From positions 1 through 33,939 of the forward strand of contig CAMBXL010000017.1 of the NCBI GenBank assembly GCA_945871905.1: DNA of 33,939 nt. The letters run 5' to 3'. Shown here in pieces: positions 15,726 to 25,307 of this stretch (its first letter is position 1; each line of letters begins with the position of its first letter). The notes beneath the pieces were generated by a model. The model saw only the letters and a list, made by a program, of their open reading frames with translations. It was not told the DNA's origin and did no database searches. The position numbers were made by a program, and so were the translations under genes. The DNA comes from Chitinophaga pinensis. Lineage in GTDB: Bacteria > Bacteroidota > Bacteroidia > NS11-12g > UBA955.

Positions 15726-16424
15726 ATGAATAAGGTTGTTGCAAATGCCGAAGATGCCATTAAAGATATTGAAAGTGGTGCCGTATTAATGTTGGGAGGA
15801 TTCGGGTTGTGTGGGATTCCTGAAAATTGTATCAATGCACTTGTAAAAAAAGGGTCAGATAAATTAACTTGTATTAGTAACAATGCAGGTGTTGATGATT
15901 TTGGGATTGGCCTTTTGTTGAAAACAAGGCAGGTTAAAAAGATGATTGCCTCCTATGTGGGAGAAAATGCTGAGTTTGAGAGACAATTATTGTCAGGAGA
16001 GTTAGAAGTTGAATTGATTCCGCAAGGTACTTTGGCCACAAGATGTATGGCTGCTGGTTATGGAATGCCTGCTATATATACGCCTGCGGGTGTTGGAACG
16101 GAGGTTGCAATAGGAAAAGAGACCAGAGAATTTAATGGCAAGACTTACTTAATGGAATATGCCTTTGATGCAGATTTTGCAATTGTTAAGGCTTGGAAAG
16201 GTGATGTTCATGGTAACTTGATATTCAAAGAAACCGCTCGAAATTTTAATCCATTAATGGCAATGGCAGGCAAAGTAACGATTGCCGAAGTAGAGGAATT
16301 GGTGCCAGCTGGCGAACTAGACCCAAATCAAATTCATACCCCTGGTATTTATGTTCATCGTATTTTCAAAGGAGAAAACTATGAAAAACGTATCGAACAA
16401 CGAACCACTAGAAAACCACTTTAG
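15726..16424 (+). CDS. scoA: 3-oxoacid CoA-transferase subunit A
   Basis: 232 residues from the ATG at 15726. Longer in-frame extensions upstream read through the CPBP-like gene and are rejected; the ATG also follows a good -7 box. Subunit A of succinyl-CoA:3-ketoacid CoA-transferase moves CoA between succinyl-CoA and acetoacetate. It is recognised by [28 protein letters not shown], the CoA-loop region [28 protein letters not shown] and [10 protein letters not shown]. The catalytic Glu of this enzyme is on subunit B, and subunit B is not encoded next to it: the next gene is an outer-membrane receptor. ScoB must lie elsewhere if the enzyme is active. Together with the acetyl-CoA acetyltransferase at 23235 it would complete ketone-body or acetoacetate use. 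Confidence 0.93.
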   Translation: MNKVVANAEDAIKDIESGAVLMLGGFGLCGIPENCINALVKKGSDKLTCISNNAGVDDFGIGLLLKTRQVKKMIASYVGENAEFERQLLSGELEVELIPQGTLATRCMAAGYGMPAIYTPAGVGTEVAIGKETREFNGKTYLMEYAFDADFAIVKAWKGDVHGNLIFKETARNFNPLMAMAGKVTIAEVEELVPAGELDPNQIHTPGIYVHRIFKGENYEKRIEQRTTRKPL

Positions 16425-16462
16425 GGATTCTAAAACCCATTTAATTTTATTTTGTTATATCT

Positions 16463-18913
16463 ATGATGTTTAAAAAGTTAACGACAGTAAGCTTGTTTCT
16501 TTTCTTTGTTTTAAGTGCTTATTCCCAAAAAAAATATTGTGTTGTAGGCGTTGTTAATGATAGCGTATCACTCAAATTTATACCCAATAGTTTGGTTGAA
16601 ATTTATTCTAGTGCTAAGAATATTGTAATAGGATTTAAATTGACTGACAGTTTGGGCCAATTTAAAATTTGCTCTAGTCGTCAGCCAAGTTTACTTAAGA
16701 TTTCAATACCTGGATTCAAAACTCAAACAATTAATTTAAGATATTCTGATTCTGCAACTTTATTGAATTTGAATGCATTATATCTTTTGCCACAAGTTGA
16801 ACTAATTAAAGGGGGAGGAGTTGTAATGAAAAAAGTGGTAGTTGAGAAAATTGAAGCGGACAAAAAAGTATATTCCCTTGAAAATGATGCATTAACAAAT
16901 GGAGGAACTGCTCTTGATGCATTGAGGCAAATACCTGCAATCAGTGTAGATGGTGATGGTTCAATATCGTTGAGAGGGAGTGAAAATGTATTAATTTATA
17001 TCAATGGGAAACAGAGTAGCTTGTCTGGTGAGGATAGACAGACTTTGCTATTGCAAATACCCGCTGCGAATATTGAAAGTATTGAAGTTAATACCAATCC
17101 TGGTGCAAAGCAAGATGCAGAAGGGGTAAGTGGTATTATTAACATTACGCTGAAGCAAAACAGAACGAAGGGGCAAAATGGATTTGTAACTTTAGGGGCT
17201 GGGACTAATAATAAATACAACGCAACGGCTGCATATAATTACAGTAATGGAAAATGGAGCACATCGAATACACTAACCTATAGGTGTAATGATGTTTGGG
17301 GTCGCGGTTACAATGAAAGAGATAACTTTACCAAGGATACCTTTTTTGTGATTAATCAATACAGCGAAAGTCAAAATTTAAGCAGAAATGCAACATTTTC
17401 TGGTAGTACTGATTATAAACCAAGTAAAAAATGGCTCTATTCTTTTAATTATTTGGCCTCATTAAATACGGATAATGATGATGATATAAGTGAATTACTT
17501 TTGAAGGATGACCAAAGAGAAGTGAAAACAGTTCAAGAAATCGGAAACAATGTTTCTAAAAAATCTTTGAATTATGATGCAGGACTTTTAGTTAAAAAAA
17601 CGTTTGAGAAAACAGCCCATAATTTAGTCGGTATAGTTAATTATTCATTGACTGATAGAACTAATAGTATAGATATTGTCAGAAATTTTAAAGACCCACT
17701 AACTTATCAAAACTTAAATCAAAATAAGGGTTTGTCATACAATACATTTGACAATGGTTTTGCGAATTTTTTAGCTCAAGTTGATTATGTTAAACCTTTC
17801 ACTGATTATAGGAAATTAGAAATTGGAGCAAAGTACACTGCACGGAGTTTTGACAATCAGTTTAATTTTGATTCATTTAATTACCAAACACAAACAATAG
17901 AAGTAGACAATGGCAGAACCAATCGTTTTGTTTATAACGAAAATGTAAGTGCCGCATATTTAACTCTAAGCGATAAGTTTAATGATTTAATTAAATATAA
18001 TATAGGCTTGCGTGTTGAAAACACATTGGTTGATGGAGAAGAAAAGTTAACCAATACACCAGTAAATTTCATTTATACAAACTTGTTCCCATCTGGTAAT
18101 ATAAATTTTACTTTACAAAAAAAATACAATATTCCAGATATTCAATTGGGGTATAGTCGCCGTATTAATCGCCCCACTCAGGGTCAAATTAATCCTTTTA
18201 TCAATGTAAACGACCCTTTCAATATTTTTACAGGTAATCCTACATTGAAACCTGAGCTAACAGATGCATTAGAATTATCAGCGTTTTACAACACCTCTAA
18301 AGTAGTTTTTACAACAAATTTGTATTTTAGACAAACAAATTCCGTGATTTGGCGTTATAGAACGGTAGATAGTTTAGGAATATCCCGTGTTTCCTTTTAT
18401 AATTTAGATTACAATAGGAGTATGGGAGCAGAAGTTATCGCTCGTTTTACGCTAATGAAAAAGATAAAAACCACATTAAATGGGAATTTGTACAGGCAAA
18501 TGCTTTCGGGTAACGTGCTTGGTTCACAATTTACCAACGATGCTTGGGTTTTTACAGGAAAAGCAATAGTGAGTTATACCTTTTGGAACAAAACAGATTT
18601 GCAGTTGTCTTACAATTACATGGGTCCAAGAGCCTTACCTCAAGGTAAAATGCTTTCTATGTACGGTTTAGATTTGGGTTTTAAAAAAGATATTTATAAA
18701 GAAAAACTTGCTTTAAGTATTTCATTCAATGATGTTTTTGATAACCGCAGATTTAAAATTGTAATGTCTGATGTTAATTTTTCAAGCAGTGTTTATCGCA
18801 AACGTGAAACTAGAATTTTTACAGTTAATCTAACATGGAAATTTGGAGATTCAAACAATGTGCCTGAGAAAAAACCTAAAATGCCCGAAAGAGAACAAGA
18901 AATGAATTTTTAA
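16463..18913 (+). CDS. Outer-membrane beta-barrel receptor (TonB-receptor-like)
   Basis: 816 residues; starts at ATG 16463 or the adjacent ATG 16466. A signal peptide (ends SAYSQ) is followed by a carboxypeptidase-regulatory-like beta-sandwich (about 25-105), then a plug-like domain (GGTALDALRQIPAISVDGDG, ISLRGSENVLIYINGK, IESIEVNTNPGAKQDAEGVSGIINI, about 145-235), then many barrel strands ending in an aromatic-rich strand (VNLTWKFGD) and a short charged tail. This matches the outer-membrane beta-barrel family 3 class of Bacteroidota, relatives of TonB-dependent receptors whose substrates are mostly unknown. No TonB box was confidently seen. Its stop overlaps the mnmD start (TAATG). Confidence 0.88.
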   Translation: MMFKKLTTVSLFLFFVLSAYSQKKYCVVGVVNDSVSLKFIPNSLVEIYSSAKNIVIGFKLTDSLGQFKICSSRQPSLLKISIPGFKTQTINLRYSDSATLLNLNALYLLPQVELIKGGGVVMKKVVVEKIEADKKVYSLENDALTNGGTALDALRQIPAISVDGDGSISLRGSENVLIYINGKQSSLSGEDRQTLLLQIPAANIESIEVNTNPGAKQDAEGVSGIINITLKQNRTKGQNGFVTLGAGTNNKYNATAAYNYSNGKWSTSNTLTYRCNDVWGRGYNERDNFTKDTFFVINQYSESQNLSRNATFSGSTDYKPSKKWLYSFNYLASLNTDNDDDISELLLKDDQREVKTVQEIGNNVSKKSLNYDAGLLVKKTFEKTAHNLVGIVNYSLTDRTNSIDIVRNFKDPLTYQNLNQNKGLSYNTFDNGFANFLAQVDYVKPFTDYRKLEIGAKYTARSFDNQFNFDSFNYQTQTIEVDNGRTNRFVYNENVSAAYLTLSDKFNDLIKYNIGLRVENTLVDGEEKLTNTPVNFIYTNLFPSGNINFTLQKKYNIPDIQLGYSRRINRPTQGQINPFINVNDPFNIFTGNPTLKPELTDALELSAFYNTSKVVFTTNLYFRQTNSVIWRYRTVDSLGISRVSFYNLDYNRSMGAEVIARFTLMKKIKTTLNGNLYRQMLSGNVLGSQFTNDAWVFTGKAIVSYTFWNKTDLQLSYNYMGPRALPQGKMLSMYGLDLGFKKDIYKEKLALSISFNDVFDNRRFKIVMSDVNFSSSVYRKRETRIFTVNLTWKFGDSNNVPEKKPKMPEREQEMNF

Positions 18914-19635
18914 TGCAGATGAACGATATATCAGTCGAATTTTTAAAAACCAGAGATGGTAGTCAAACCATTTATTTAAAACACCTCGATGAAACATATC
19001 ATTCAATTAATGGTGCTTTTTCAGAAAGTTTACACGTTTATATCGTAAACGGTCTCAAACTCATGAGTCTGGAATTAACTGAATTTACTATTATGGAGGT
19101 TGGTTTTGGTACTGGATTAAATGCTTTGCTGACAATAGATTATTTGCAGCCTCACCAAAAAGTAAATTACATAGCCTTTGAACCTTACCCTTTGACTTAT
19201 GATGTTCTACAAGAATATTACAACGGTTTTCCTCATTTGCCCCAAAGTATAAATTTAATTAAACAAATTTCAGAGGTCGAACACAATAAATGGCATGCAA
19301 TAACTCCACAGTTTAACTTTTGTATGTTGAAAGCCAATTTACAAAGTCAGGATTTAGAGCTTTCTAAATTGATAAATAAAGGAGATGTGGATTTGATGTA
19401 TTACGATGCCTTTGCTCCCGCCAAACAATCTGAAATGTGGACTGAAGAGACTATTCGTTATGCAGTTGATTATTTGAAACAAGGCGGAATATTAACGACT
19501 TATTGTGCTCAAGGCCAGTTTAAAAGAAATTTGAAAGCATTGGGTATGAAAGTGCAATCTGTAGGTGGACCCGTTGGGAAGCGTGAAATGACAACAGCTT
19601 ACAAAGAATCTCAAGTCTTAGAAAGCCTTTTGTAA
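18913..19635 (+). CDS. mnmD: tRNA U34 5-methylaminomethyl-2-thiouridine methyltransferase (stand-alone MnmD)
   Basis: 240 residues. Uses SAM to methylate nm5s2U34 to mnm5s2U34 in tRNAs reading Lys, Glu and Gln codons. Corresponds to the methyltransferase half of E. coli MnmC; the FAD oxidase half is absent, as in many Bacteroidota and Firmicutes. The SAM motif is VGFGTGLNA (63-71), and YYDAFAPAKQSEMW (163-176) is the DAF-P-x-x-x-x-x-W active-site block. Start at 18913 by TAATG overlap with the receptor gene; Met3 (18919) is an alternative. Its 3' end runs 25 nt into the convergent lpxB gene. Confidence 0.9.
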   Translation: MQMNDISVEFLKTRDGSQTIYLKHLDETYHSINGAFSESLHVYIVNGLKLMSLELTEFTIMEVGFGTGLNALLTIDYLQPHQKVNYIAFEPYPLTYDVLQEYYNGFPHLPQSINLIKQISEVEHNKWHAITPQFNFCMLKANLQSQDLELSKLINKGDVDLMYYDAFAPAKQSEMWTEETIRYAVDYLKQGGILTTYCAQGQFKRNLKALGMKVQSVGGPVGKREMTTAYKESQVLESLL

Positions 19636-20717
19636 ATAAGTTCCGCTGTTCTTACACTTGCGCCTGATTTGCCAACAATTTCGCTTAATTCTTTATAGTT
19701 TGTTAGTTGATCCTCTCTGTTTTTACCACCCAATATCAAATCTAATTCCTTTTTAATATTTATTTCATTCAGTTCATGTTGAATTAATTCAGGAATTGCC
19801 AATTTGTTTAATATCAAATTAACCAATGAAATATACTTAACATTTATTACTCTTTTCCCGATTTCATAACTAATTTTACTAAACTTAAAACAAACTACTT
19901 GAGGGCAATTTAATAATGCCGTTTCTAAAGTAGCCGTTCCGCTACAAACAAGGGCTGCATGACTGTTTTTTACAACATCATAGGTGTAACCTTTTATTAA
20001 TTTTACTGGCAAATTCCCAATGTATTTTTGATAAACATTGTCTTCTAAATGGGGAGCTCCTGCAAGCACAAAAGTATATTCAGGATAATAGTTGCAAATA
20101 CTCAACATTTCTGGTAATACATGCTTTAACTCACTCATTCTACTCCCAGGCAACAGCGCAATTATAGGTTTTGTGATTTGATGATTTTGCTTGAAAGTGC
20201 TGTCAAACTGATACTGTTCTATAGCATCGCAAATTGGATTGCCAATGTAGTCGGGAACAATTCCAAAGGGTTTAAAAAAATCAATTTCAAATGGGAGAAT
20301 GCTATACAGGTGGTCAACGTTTTGTTTGATTTTATAAGCTCTTTTCGTGTTCCATGCCCACACCTTAGGACTAATATAGTAATGGACTTTAATGCCTATT
20401 GACTTAGCAAATTTTGCTATTCTGAGGTTAAATCCAGGGTAGTCAATTAAAATTAAAGCATCGGGTTTAAATGCAATGATGTCTTTTTTGCAATCAGATA
20501 AGTTTTTGAAAATTTTATTAATGTTAAGTAAAACGTCAGTAATACCCATAAAAGCGGTAGCCTTATAATGTCGGAACATGGTGCCCCCCTTTGCAGCCAT
20601 TAAGTCACCTCCCCAAAATCTTATTTCAGCCTCAGGGTCAATATTTAGCAGATGTTGCATTAAATTGGAGCCATGCAAATCTCCGCTTGTTTCACCTGCT
20701 ATCAAATAATATCGCAT
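19611..20717 (-). CDS. lpxB: Lipid-A-disaccharide synthase
   Basis: 368 residues. Joins UDP-2,3-diacylglucosamine and lipid X to form the lipid A disaccharide at the inner membrane, confirming a Gram-negative envelope. Supporting sequence: N-terminal YLIAGETSGDLHGSNLM, FWGGDLMAAKGG, MGITDVLLNI, ILIDYPGFNLRIAK, HYYISPKVWAWNTKRAYKI and LLPGSRMSELKHVLPEML, all LpxB hallmarks, plus a C-terminal nucleotide-sugar site with ALVCSGTATLETAL. Ends in TGA at 19611-19613, inside the 3' end of mnmD on the opposite strand. A -7 box (20726-20733) lies 8 nt before the ATG. Gap to the upstream antiporter gene is 48 nt on the same strand. Confidence 0.96.
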   Translation of the reverse strand: MRYYLIAGETSGDLHGSNLMQHLLNIDPEAEIRFWGGDLMAAKGGTMFRHYKATAFMGITDVLLNINKIFKNLSDCKKDIIAFKPDALILIDYPGFNLRIAKFAKSIGIKVHYYISPKVWAWNTKRAYKIKQNVDHLYSILPFEIDFFKPFGIVPDYIGNPICDAIEQYQFDSTFKQNHQITKPIIALLPGSRMSELKHVLPEMLSICNYYPEYTFVLAGAPHLEDNVYQKYIGNLPVKLIKGYTYDVVKNSHAALVCSGTATLETALLNCPQVVCFKFSKISYEIGKRVINVKYISLVNLILNKLAIPELIQHELNEINIKKELDLILGGKNREDQLTNYKELSEIVGKSGASVRTAELIYKRLSKT

Positions 20718-20725
20718 TGTTTATG

Positions 20726-20733
20726 CAAATGTA
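20726..20733 (-). promoter_or_regulatory. -7 promoter box TACATTTG for lpxB
   Basis: An exact TANNTTTG on the minus strand, ending 8 nt before the lpxB ATG. No -33 TTG at a normal distance was seen. Confidence 0.45.
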
Positions 20734-20765
20734 TATTAATTATTTAAAAAAAGAGTTAAAAGAGT

Positions 20766-22910
20766 TTAGTTTGATTTGAAAATATTGCCAATGCCTTTGC
20801 CTATTTTTTGTAGAGTTTCGATACCTTTGCTTAAAGGTTCTGCAGAAATATCTTCGTAATTATCACTCCAAAATTCATTGTTGTTTTGTTGAGGATAAAT
20901 TACGATTTTACTGTTGCTATTATAGTGTTTTTCAAGCTTTGCAGGAAGCTCATCCAATATCGAAAAGTGAGATACAGATCCTTTTCTTGCAGAAACCATA
21001 ACGATTAAATCCGTTTCTTTAATACGTTTAGAAATTACAAGGAAATCATCCCAATATTCGAAATAATCAATAATGAATGAAACTGAAATTTTATTTCTTT
21101 TTAGATTGTTTTGGATGTGGTTTTCTGTAGTTTTATTGCAGTTGAAAAGGATTGGAATACTAAGTTCTTGAGCCAATTTGCTGGTTTTTAATAACCATAA
21201 ATCAAACCCTTTTTCCCTTTCTGCCATAGGTGGAATAATCACAAAAATACGTCTGTTTAGTACTATTGGTTTAACTAAATAACACATCATGACAGTTTTG
21301 TCTGTATTATTTAATATCATGTCTATTTTTTCTCCAAATAATTTGTCGAGAATTCCGGAACGGATAGGCCAACCTAAAATAACAATATTGGCCATTATTT
21401 CTCTTGAAATTCTAACAATACCGCTCGCTCCATTGTGGTCTATTGTTGTAATTGTATTTACCTTTGTCTCAGAAGCAGAGCCTTGTTTAACAAATTCTTG
21501 AAGTTTAGTTCTAGCTTTAATTAAATTGACTTCAGTTTCCTCATTGTTGCTAACAACCGTTAGGATGGAAATAGGATGTACTGATTTTTTAGCCTTAATA
21601 AGGATTGCAAATTCTAAGAGTTTTTCAATGTTTTCAATATTTGCAGTAGGTAATAAAAGGTGCTCTTCATTCGCATTGATTGTTTTTAGTACTTGGTTGT
21701 CGTCATGCGTTTCTAATATGATTTTCTTAGAGGCCTTTTCTGTTGCAAATGAAGCGACAATACAAGTGATTAAAATCAAAATAATAGTGCCGTTTAAAAT
21801 ATTCTCGTCTAAGATTTGAGCTTTGTAGCCTACCAATATTACAGCCAATGTTGCTGCAGCATGTGCACTGCTCAATCCAAAAATTAATTGTCTCTGTGCT
21901 GCACTGTATTTAAATGCGATTTGAGCAAAAAAGGCAGCTATCCATTTACTAGAAATAGCAACCGTAGACAAAGTAAGTGCAATAATTCCAGCCTCGTATC
22001 CACTCAAAATGACATTGATATTAACTAACATTCCTACACTTATCAAGAAAAAAGGAATAAACAAAGAATTGCCTATAAATTCGATTCGGTTCATTAATGC
22101 AGAAGAATGTGGTATTAGTTTATTTAAAGCAAGACCTGCAACGAATGCGCCAATAATAGGCTCCACGCCTGCAACTTCAGCAAGGAACGCGGCAAAGAAT
22201 ACAACAGAAAGTACAAAAATGTAATGAGAGTGCTTTTCGCTTTCCAACTTTTTGAAAAACCATTTTGCAATTCTGGGAATAGCAATAAACATAAAAGCAG
22301 AAAAAATAACCAAAGAAACGCCAAGTCGTATCCAGAATTCTTGATTGAGTTGCCCTTGTGTACTTGCCATAATTACAGCTAACATAATAAGTACCGCGGT
22401 ATCTGTTAATATAGTGCCTCCAACAGCAATAGCAACAGCTTGGTTTTTGGAAATGCCAAGTTTGCTCACAACTGGATAAGCTACAAGTGTGTGCGTGGCA
22501 AACATACTTGCCGTCAATAAACTTGCATTAAAGTCATATTTTAATCCGTAATAACAAACAGGGAAACCAATGCTAATTGGGATAATAAAAGTTAAGAACC
22601 CAAAAAGAAAACTCTTGTTTCTGTTTGATTTAAACTCATTTAAGTCTAATTCTAAGCCTGCAATAAACATGATGTAAAGCAAGCCAATCGTTGAAAACAA
22701 GTCTATAGCTGAATTCTTAGCTAAAATATTCAAACCATGTGGCCCAATAACAACTCCTGAAATGATTAATCCAATAATACTTGGAATTCTTAGTTTTCTC
22801 AGAATGATAGGGGATAGTAAAATAATGAGAAGTATTAAGGAAAATATTAAAACAGGATTTCCCAAAGGGAATTTAAATTCTTGTAATAAGTGATTGAAAA
22901 AGTCAGTCAT
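20766..22910 (-). CDS. CPA2-type cation:proton antiporter
   Basis: 714 residues from the ATG at 22910; an upstream in-frame TTG at 22964 would add 18 residues and is less likely. Residues to about 395 form some 12 membrane helices with the Kef/NapA-type core: LRIPSIIGLIISGVVIGPHGL, GLLYIMFIAGLELDLNEF, FATHTLVAYPVV, VAVGGTILTDTAVLIML (conserved TD of the ion site) and EPIIGAFVAGLALN. A ~300-residue cytosolic tail has two USP-like alpha/beta halves (HLLLPTANIENIEKLLEFAIL, IVILGWPI and FVIIPPMAEREKGFDLWL), probably regulatory. No RCK/TrkA-N motif is visible. Expected to exchange Na+ or K+ for H+. The direction and ion cannot be read from sequence. Confidence 0.92.
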   Translation of the reverse strand: MTDFFNHLLQEFKFPLGNPVLIFSLILLIILLSPIILRKLRIPSIIGLIISGVVIGPHGLNILAKNSAIDLFSTIGLLYIMFIAGLELDLNEFKSNRNKSFLFGFLTFIIPISIGFPVCYYGLKYDFNASLLTASMFATHTLVAYPVVSKLGISKNQAVAIAVGGTILTDTAVLIMLAVIMASTQGQLNQEFWIRLGVSLVIFSAFMFIAIPRIAKWFFKKLESEKHSHYIFVLSVVFFAAFLAEVAGVEPIIGAFVAGLALNKLIPHSSALMNRIEFIGNSLFIPFFLISVGMLVNINVILSGYEAGIIALTLSTVAISSKWIAAFFAQIAFKYSAAQRQLIFGLSSAHAAATLAVILVGYKAQILDENILNGTIILILITCIVASFATEKASKKIILETHDDNQVLKTINANEEHLLLPTANIENIEKLLEFAILIKAKKSVHPISILTVVSNNEETEVNLIKARTKLQEFVKQGSASETKVNTITTIDHNGASGIVRISREIMANIVILGWPIRSGILDKLFGEKIDMILNNTDKTVMMCYLVKPIVLNRRIFVIIPPMAEREKGFDLWLLKTSKLAQELSIPILFNCNKTTENHIQNNLKRNKISVSFIIDYFEYWDDFLVISKRIKETDLIVMVSARKGSVSHFSILDELPAKLEKHYNSNSKIVIYPQQNNNEFWSDNYEDISAEPLSKGIETLQKIGKGIGNIFKSN

Positions 22911-23234
22911 AAAGTAGCTTTTATACTGTGATAAAAGAATACAAATTAAAGCAATTAATTTCAAATGGATATATCTAAAATATTATCAAAAAAATCGTTC
23001 TTTATACTCTTTGTTAATATTTATTGAAAGTGAAGTTTTTCTAATTTATAATTTACATCAGAATGCAGGAATGTGGCCTTTTGTTTTTTTGTAGTCTTTA
23101 ATTGTTGTTGAATTTATTAGTGATTTCATCGGTTTTTTTCAAAATAAATAGTTTTAAATTGTTGAGGCTTTATGTGATAGAATAGTATGTGGTTTGATAA
23201 AAAAAACTTACTTTTGCGTTCAAATTACAATTAA
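22911..23234. other. Divergent intergenic region
   Basis: 324 AT-rich bases between the antiporter (minus) and acetyl-CoA acetyltransferase (plus) starts. The -7 box TACTTTTG at 23209-23216 is the only element identified with some confidence. No coding frame, hairpin terminator or RNA gene was recognised. Confidence 0.6.
23209..23216 (+). promoter_or_regulatory. -7 promoter box TACTTTTG
   Basis: An exact TANNTTTG, 18 nt before the acetyl-CoA acetyltransferase ATG. The nearest upstream TTTG (23193-23196) is too close to be a standard -33 element. Confidence 0.5.
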
Positions 23235-24413
23235 ATGAGAGAAGTATATATCGTATCGGCAGTAAGAACTGCAATGGGAAGTTTTATGGGAGCCTTATCT
23301 TCTGTATCTGCACCCAAAATTGGAGCAGTTGCAATTAAAGGAGCTCTAGAAAAAGTAGGTTTAAATCCTGAAGAGGTTGAAGAAATATATTTTGGAAGTG
23401 TGCTTCAAGCTGGTTTAGGTCAAGCGCCTGCAAGACAAGCCGCTAAGTTTGCTGGTTTGCCCAATAAAGTTCAAGCAACGACAATTAATAAAGTTTGTGC
23501 AAGTGGAATGAAATCTATCGCTATCGGTGCTCAACAAATTATGACTGGCGTGGCTGATGTTGTAGTGGTTGGTGGAATGGAAAATATGAGTCAAGTGCCT
23601 CATTATTTATTGGGAAGTAGAAATGGATTCAAATTTGGTAATGCTAATTTGGTAGATGGTTTAGCTAATGATGGATTATTGGATGTGTATAACCAACAAA
23701 TGATGGGTTGGTGTTCTGATAAATGCGCTAATGAACAAAATATTACAAGAGAACAACAAGATGAATTTGCAATTAATTCATACAAACGTTCGGCTGCAGC
23801 TTGGGAACAAGGGAAATTTAATGACGAAGTTGTTCCTGTGGAAATGGTTGATAAAAAAGGAAATATCACTATTTTTAATCATGATGAAGAGTATAAAAAT
23901 GTAAAATTTGATAAAATTGCAGGTTTAAAGCCGGCTTTTAGCAAAGAAGGAACAGCAACTGCCGCTAACTCTAGTACAATGAATGATGGTGCTGCCGCTC
24001 TTATTTTAATGAGTAAGGAAAAAATGGATTCATTAGGATTAAAACCGATTGCCAAAATTAGAGGTTTTGCAGATGCAGAACATGAGCCAGAATACTTTAC
24101 AACAGCCCCAAGTGTTGCTATGCCTAAAGCAGCCAAAAATGCAGGTGTAGAGATGTCAGAAATTGAATTTTTTGAGTTCAATGAAGCCTTCTCTCTAGTG
24201 GGATTGGTGAATAATAAAATTTTAAATTTACCTATCGAAAAGGTTAACGTAAATGGAGGTGCCGTTTCTTTAGGTCATCCCCTTGGTGCAAGTGGAGCGC
24301 GTATTATAGTAACTCTTATCAATGTGTTAAAACAAAATAATGCTAAACTTGGTGGTGCCGCTATTTGTAATGGTGGTGGTGGTGCAAGTGCCATGGTGAT
24401 TGAAGCTTTATAG
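23235..24413 (+). CDS. Acetyl-CoA acetyltransferase
   Basis: 392 residues. A thiolase II-type enzyme making or cleaving acetoacetyl-CoA. Nucleophile Cys88 in NKVCASGMKS; His348 in GHPLGASGAR and Cys378 in AICNGGGGASAM. Unlike the thiolase at 5311, it lacks the NRNVAR-type block and has the AtoB/PhaA-like SVLQAGLGQAPARQAA region (55-70). Natural partners are the 3-oxoacid CoA-transferase (subunit A at 15726) for acetoacetate use and the start of isoprenoid or butyryl-CoA chemistry. It appears to be a single-gene unit with its own -7 box upstream. Confidence 0.94.
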   Translation: MREVYIVSAVRTAMGSFMGALSSVSAPKIGAVAIKGALEKVGLNPEEVEEIYFGSVLQAGLGQAPARQAAKFAGLPNKVQATTINKVCASGMKSIAIGAQQIMTGVADVVVVGGMENMSQVPHYLLGSRNGFKFGNANLVDGLANDGLLDVYNQQMMGWCSDKCANEQNITREQQDEFAINSYKRSAAAWEQGKFNDEVVPVEMVDKKGNITIFNHDEEYKNVKFDKIAGLKPAFSKEGTATAANSSTMNDGAAALILMSKEKMDSLGLKPIAKIRGFADAEHEPEYFTTAPSVAMPKAAKNAGVEMSEIEFFEFNEAFSLVGLVNNKILNLPIEKVNVNGGAVSLGHPLGASGARIIVTLINVLKQNNAKLGGAAICNGGGGASAMVIEAL

Positions 24414-24434
24414 AGTCACACACAATAAAAAGCG

Positions 24435-24442
24435 TAATTTTG
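24435..24442 (+). promoter_or_regulatory. -7 promoter box TAATTTTG
   Basis: An exact TANNTTTG 13 nt before the ATG at 24456, probably driving the five-gene run 24456-28386. TTG at 24400-24402 is too far to be a standard -33 element. Confidence 0.5.
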
Positions 24443-24455
24443 CATTGTATTTAAT

Positions 24456-25307
24456 ATGAAAACTTTTGTCTTATTATTACTCTCCATTTGTATAATGACA
24501 CAATTGATTGGTCAAAATAACAATGAAAATGAAATTCTTTTATTGCAAAAGTACTCTGATAGTATTCGTTTCAGTAGAATTGAATCCAATAGGATAGATT
24601 ATAACGATTCTTTTAAATTTTTACTTACCGACTTTTTATTAACCATAGACCCTATAAAACAAGATTGGAGCGCTATAAGTAACACTATTTCGGTCTTGGA
24701 GTCTGAGGATAATAAAATGAAATTGCTTAGCTGGGTTTTGGTGAACAATAAAGAGGAGTTTACTAATCACTGTGTAGTGTTTTTTAAAAGAAAAATCAAT
24801 TCGGAAACCAATGTTGTTTGGCTTAATGAAAGAAGTTTGTCAAAAACAGATTCCCTTTATGAAACTTACCCTGTTGATATGTGGCCAAGTGCGCTCTATT
24901 ATCAAATGTATCATTTTAAAAAGAAAAGGAAAGATTATTACTGTGTTTTAGGGCTCAATGGCAAAAACAGTTTTATAAATCAAAAAATTATAGATGTTCT
25001 GTGGGTTGATAAAGACAATGAATTGCAAATAGGTGCTCCTGTTTTTTACGGTTCTGAAAAAGATTATACACCTCAATATCGTGTGTTTTTCGAATATGCT
25101 GATCAAGGTAGTATGACTTTGCGCTTCGAGAAAGAAATGAAACTGATTACTTATACCAATTTGGTGCCCTCTAATTTTGAAAAATTGGGTTCTAAACAAT
25201 ATTATATCCCCGACGGCAGGATAGATTTTTATCAATTGACCAAAAAAGGGAAGTGGATTAGACATGAAAATTTAGAAGATTTTAATTTCAATGAAAAAAA
25301 GAATTAA
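24456..25307 (+). CDS. Secreted protein of unknown function, partner of DUF4159 gene
   Basis: 283 residues with a signal peptide (MKTFVLLLLSICIMTQLIGQ). The mature part is rich in aromatic and charged residues: SWVLVNNKEEFTNHCVVFFK, YETYPVDMWPSALYYQMYHF, YYCVLGLNGKNSFINQKIIDVLWV and a late FEYADQGSMTLRFEKE. Predicted mostly beta, no catalytic motif recognised. I know of no named family. Its last 17 nt overlap the start of the DUF4159 gene, so the two are almost certainly co-translated, and any role should be considered jointly with that protein in the periplasm. Confidence 0.7.
   Translation: MKTFVLLLLSICIMTQLIGQNNNENEILLLQKYSDSIRFSRIESNRIDYNDSFKFLLTDFLLTIDPIKQDWSAISNTISVLESEDNKMKLLSWVLVNNKEEFTNHCVVFFKRKINSETNVVWLNERSLSKTDSLYETYPVDMWPSALYYQMYHFKKKRKDYYCVLGLNGKNSFINQKIIDVLWVDKDNELQIGAPVFYGSEKDYTPQYRVFFEYADQGSMTLRFEKEMKLITYTNLVPSNFEKLGSKQYYIPDGRIDFYQLTKKGKWIRHENLEDFNFNEKKN

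Noticed and set aside
21289-22324. Plus- and minus-strand frames inside the antiporter gene
   Set aside because: Shadow frames of a full-length transporter with continuous membrane helices.
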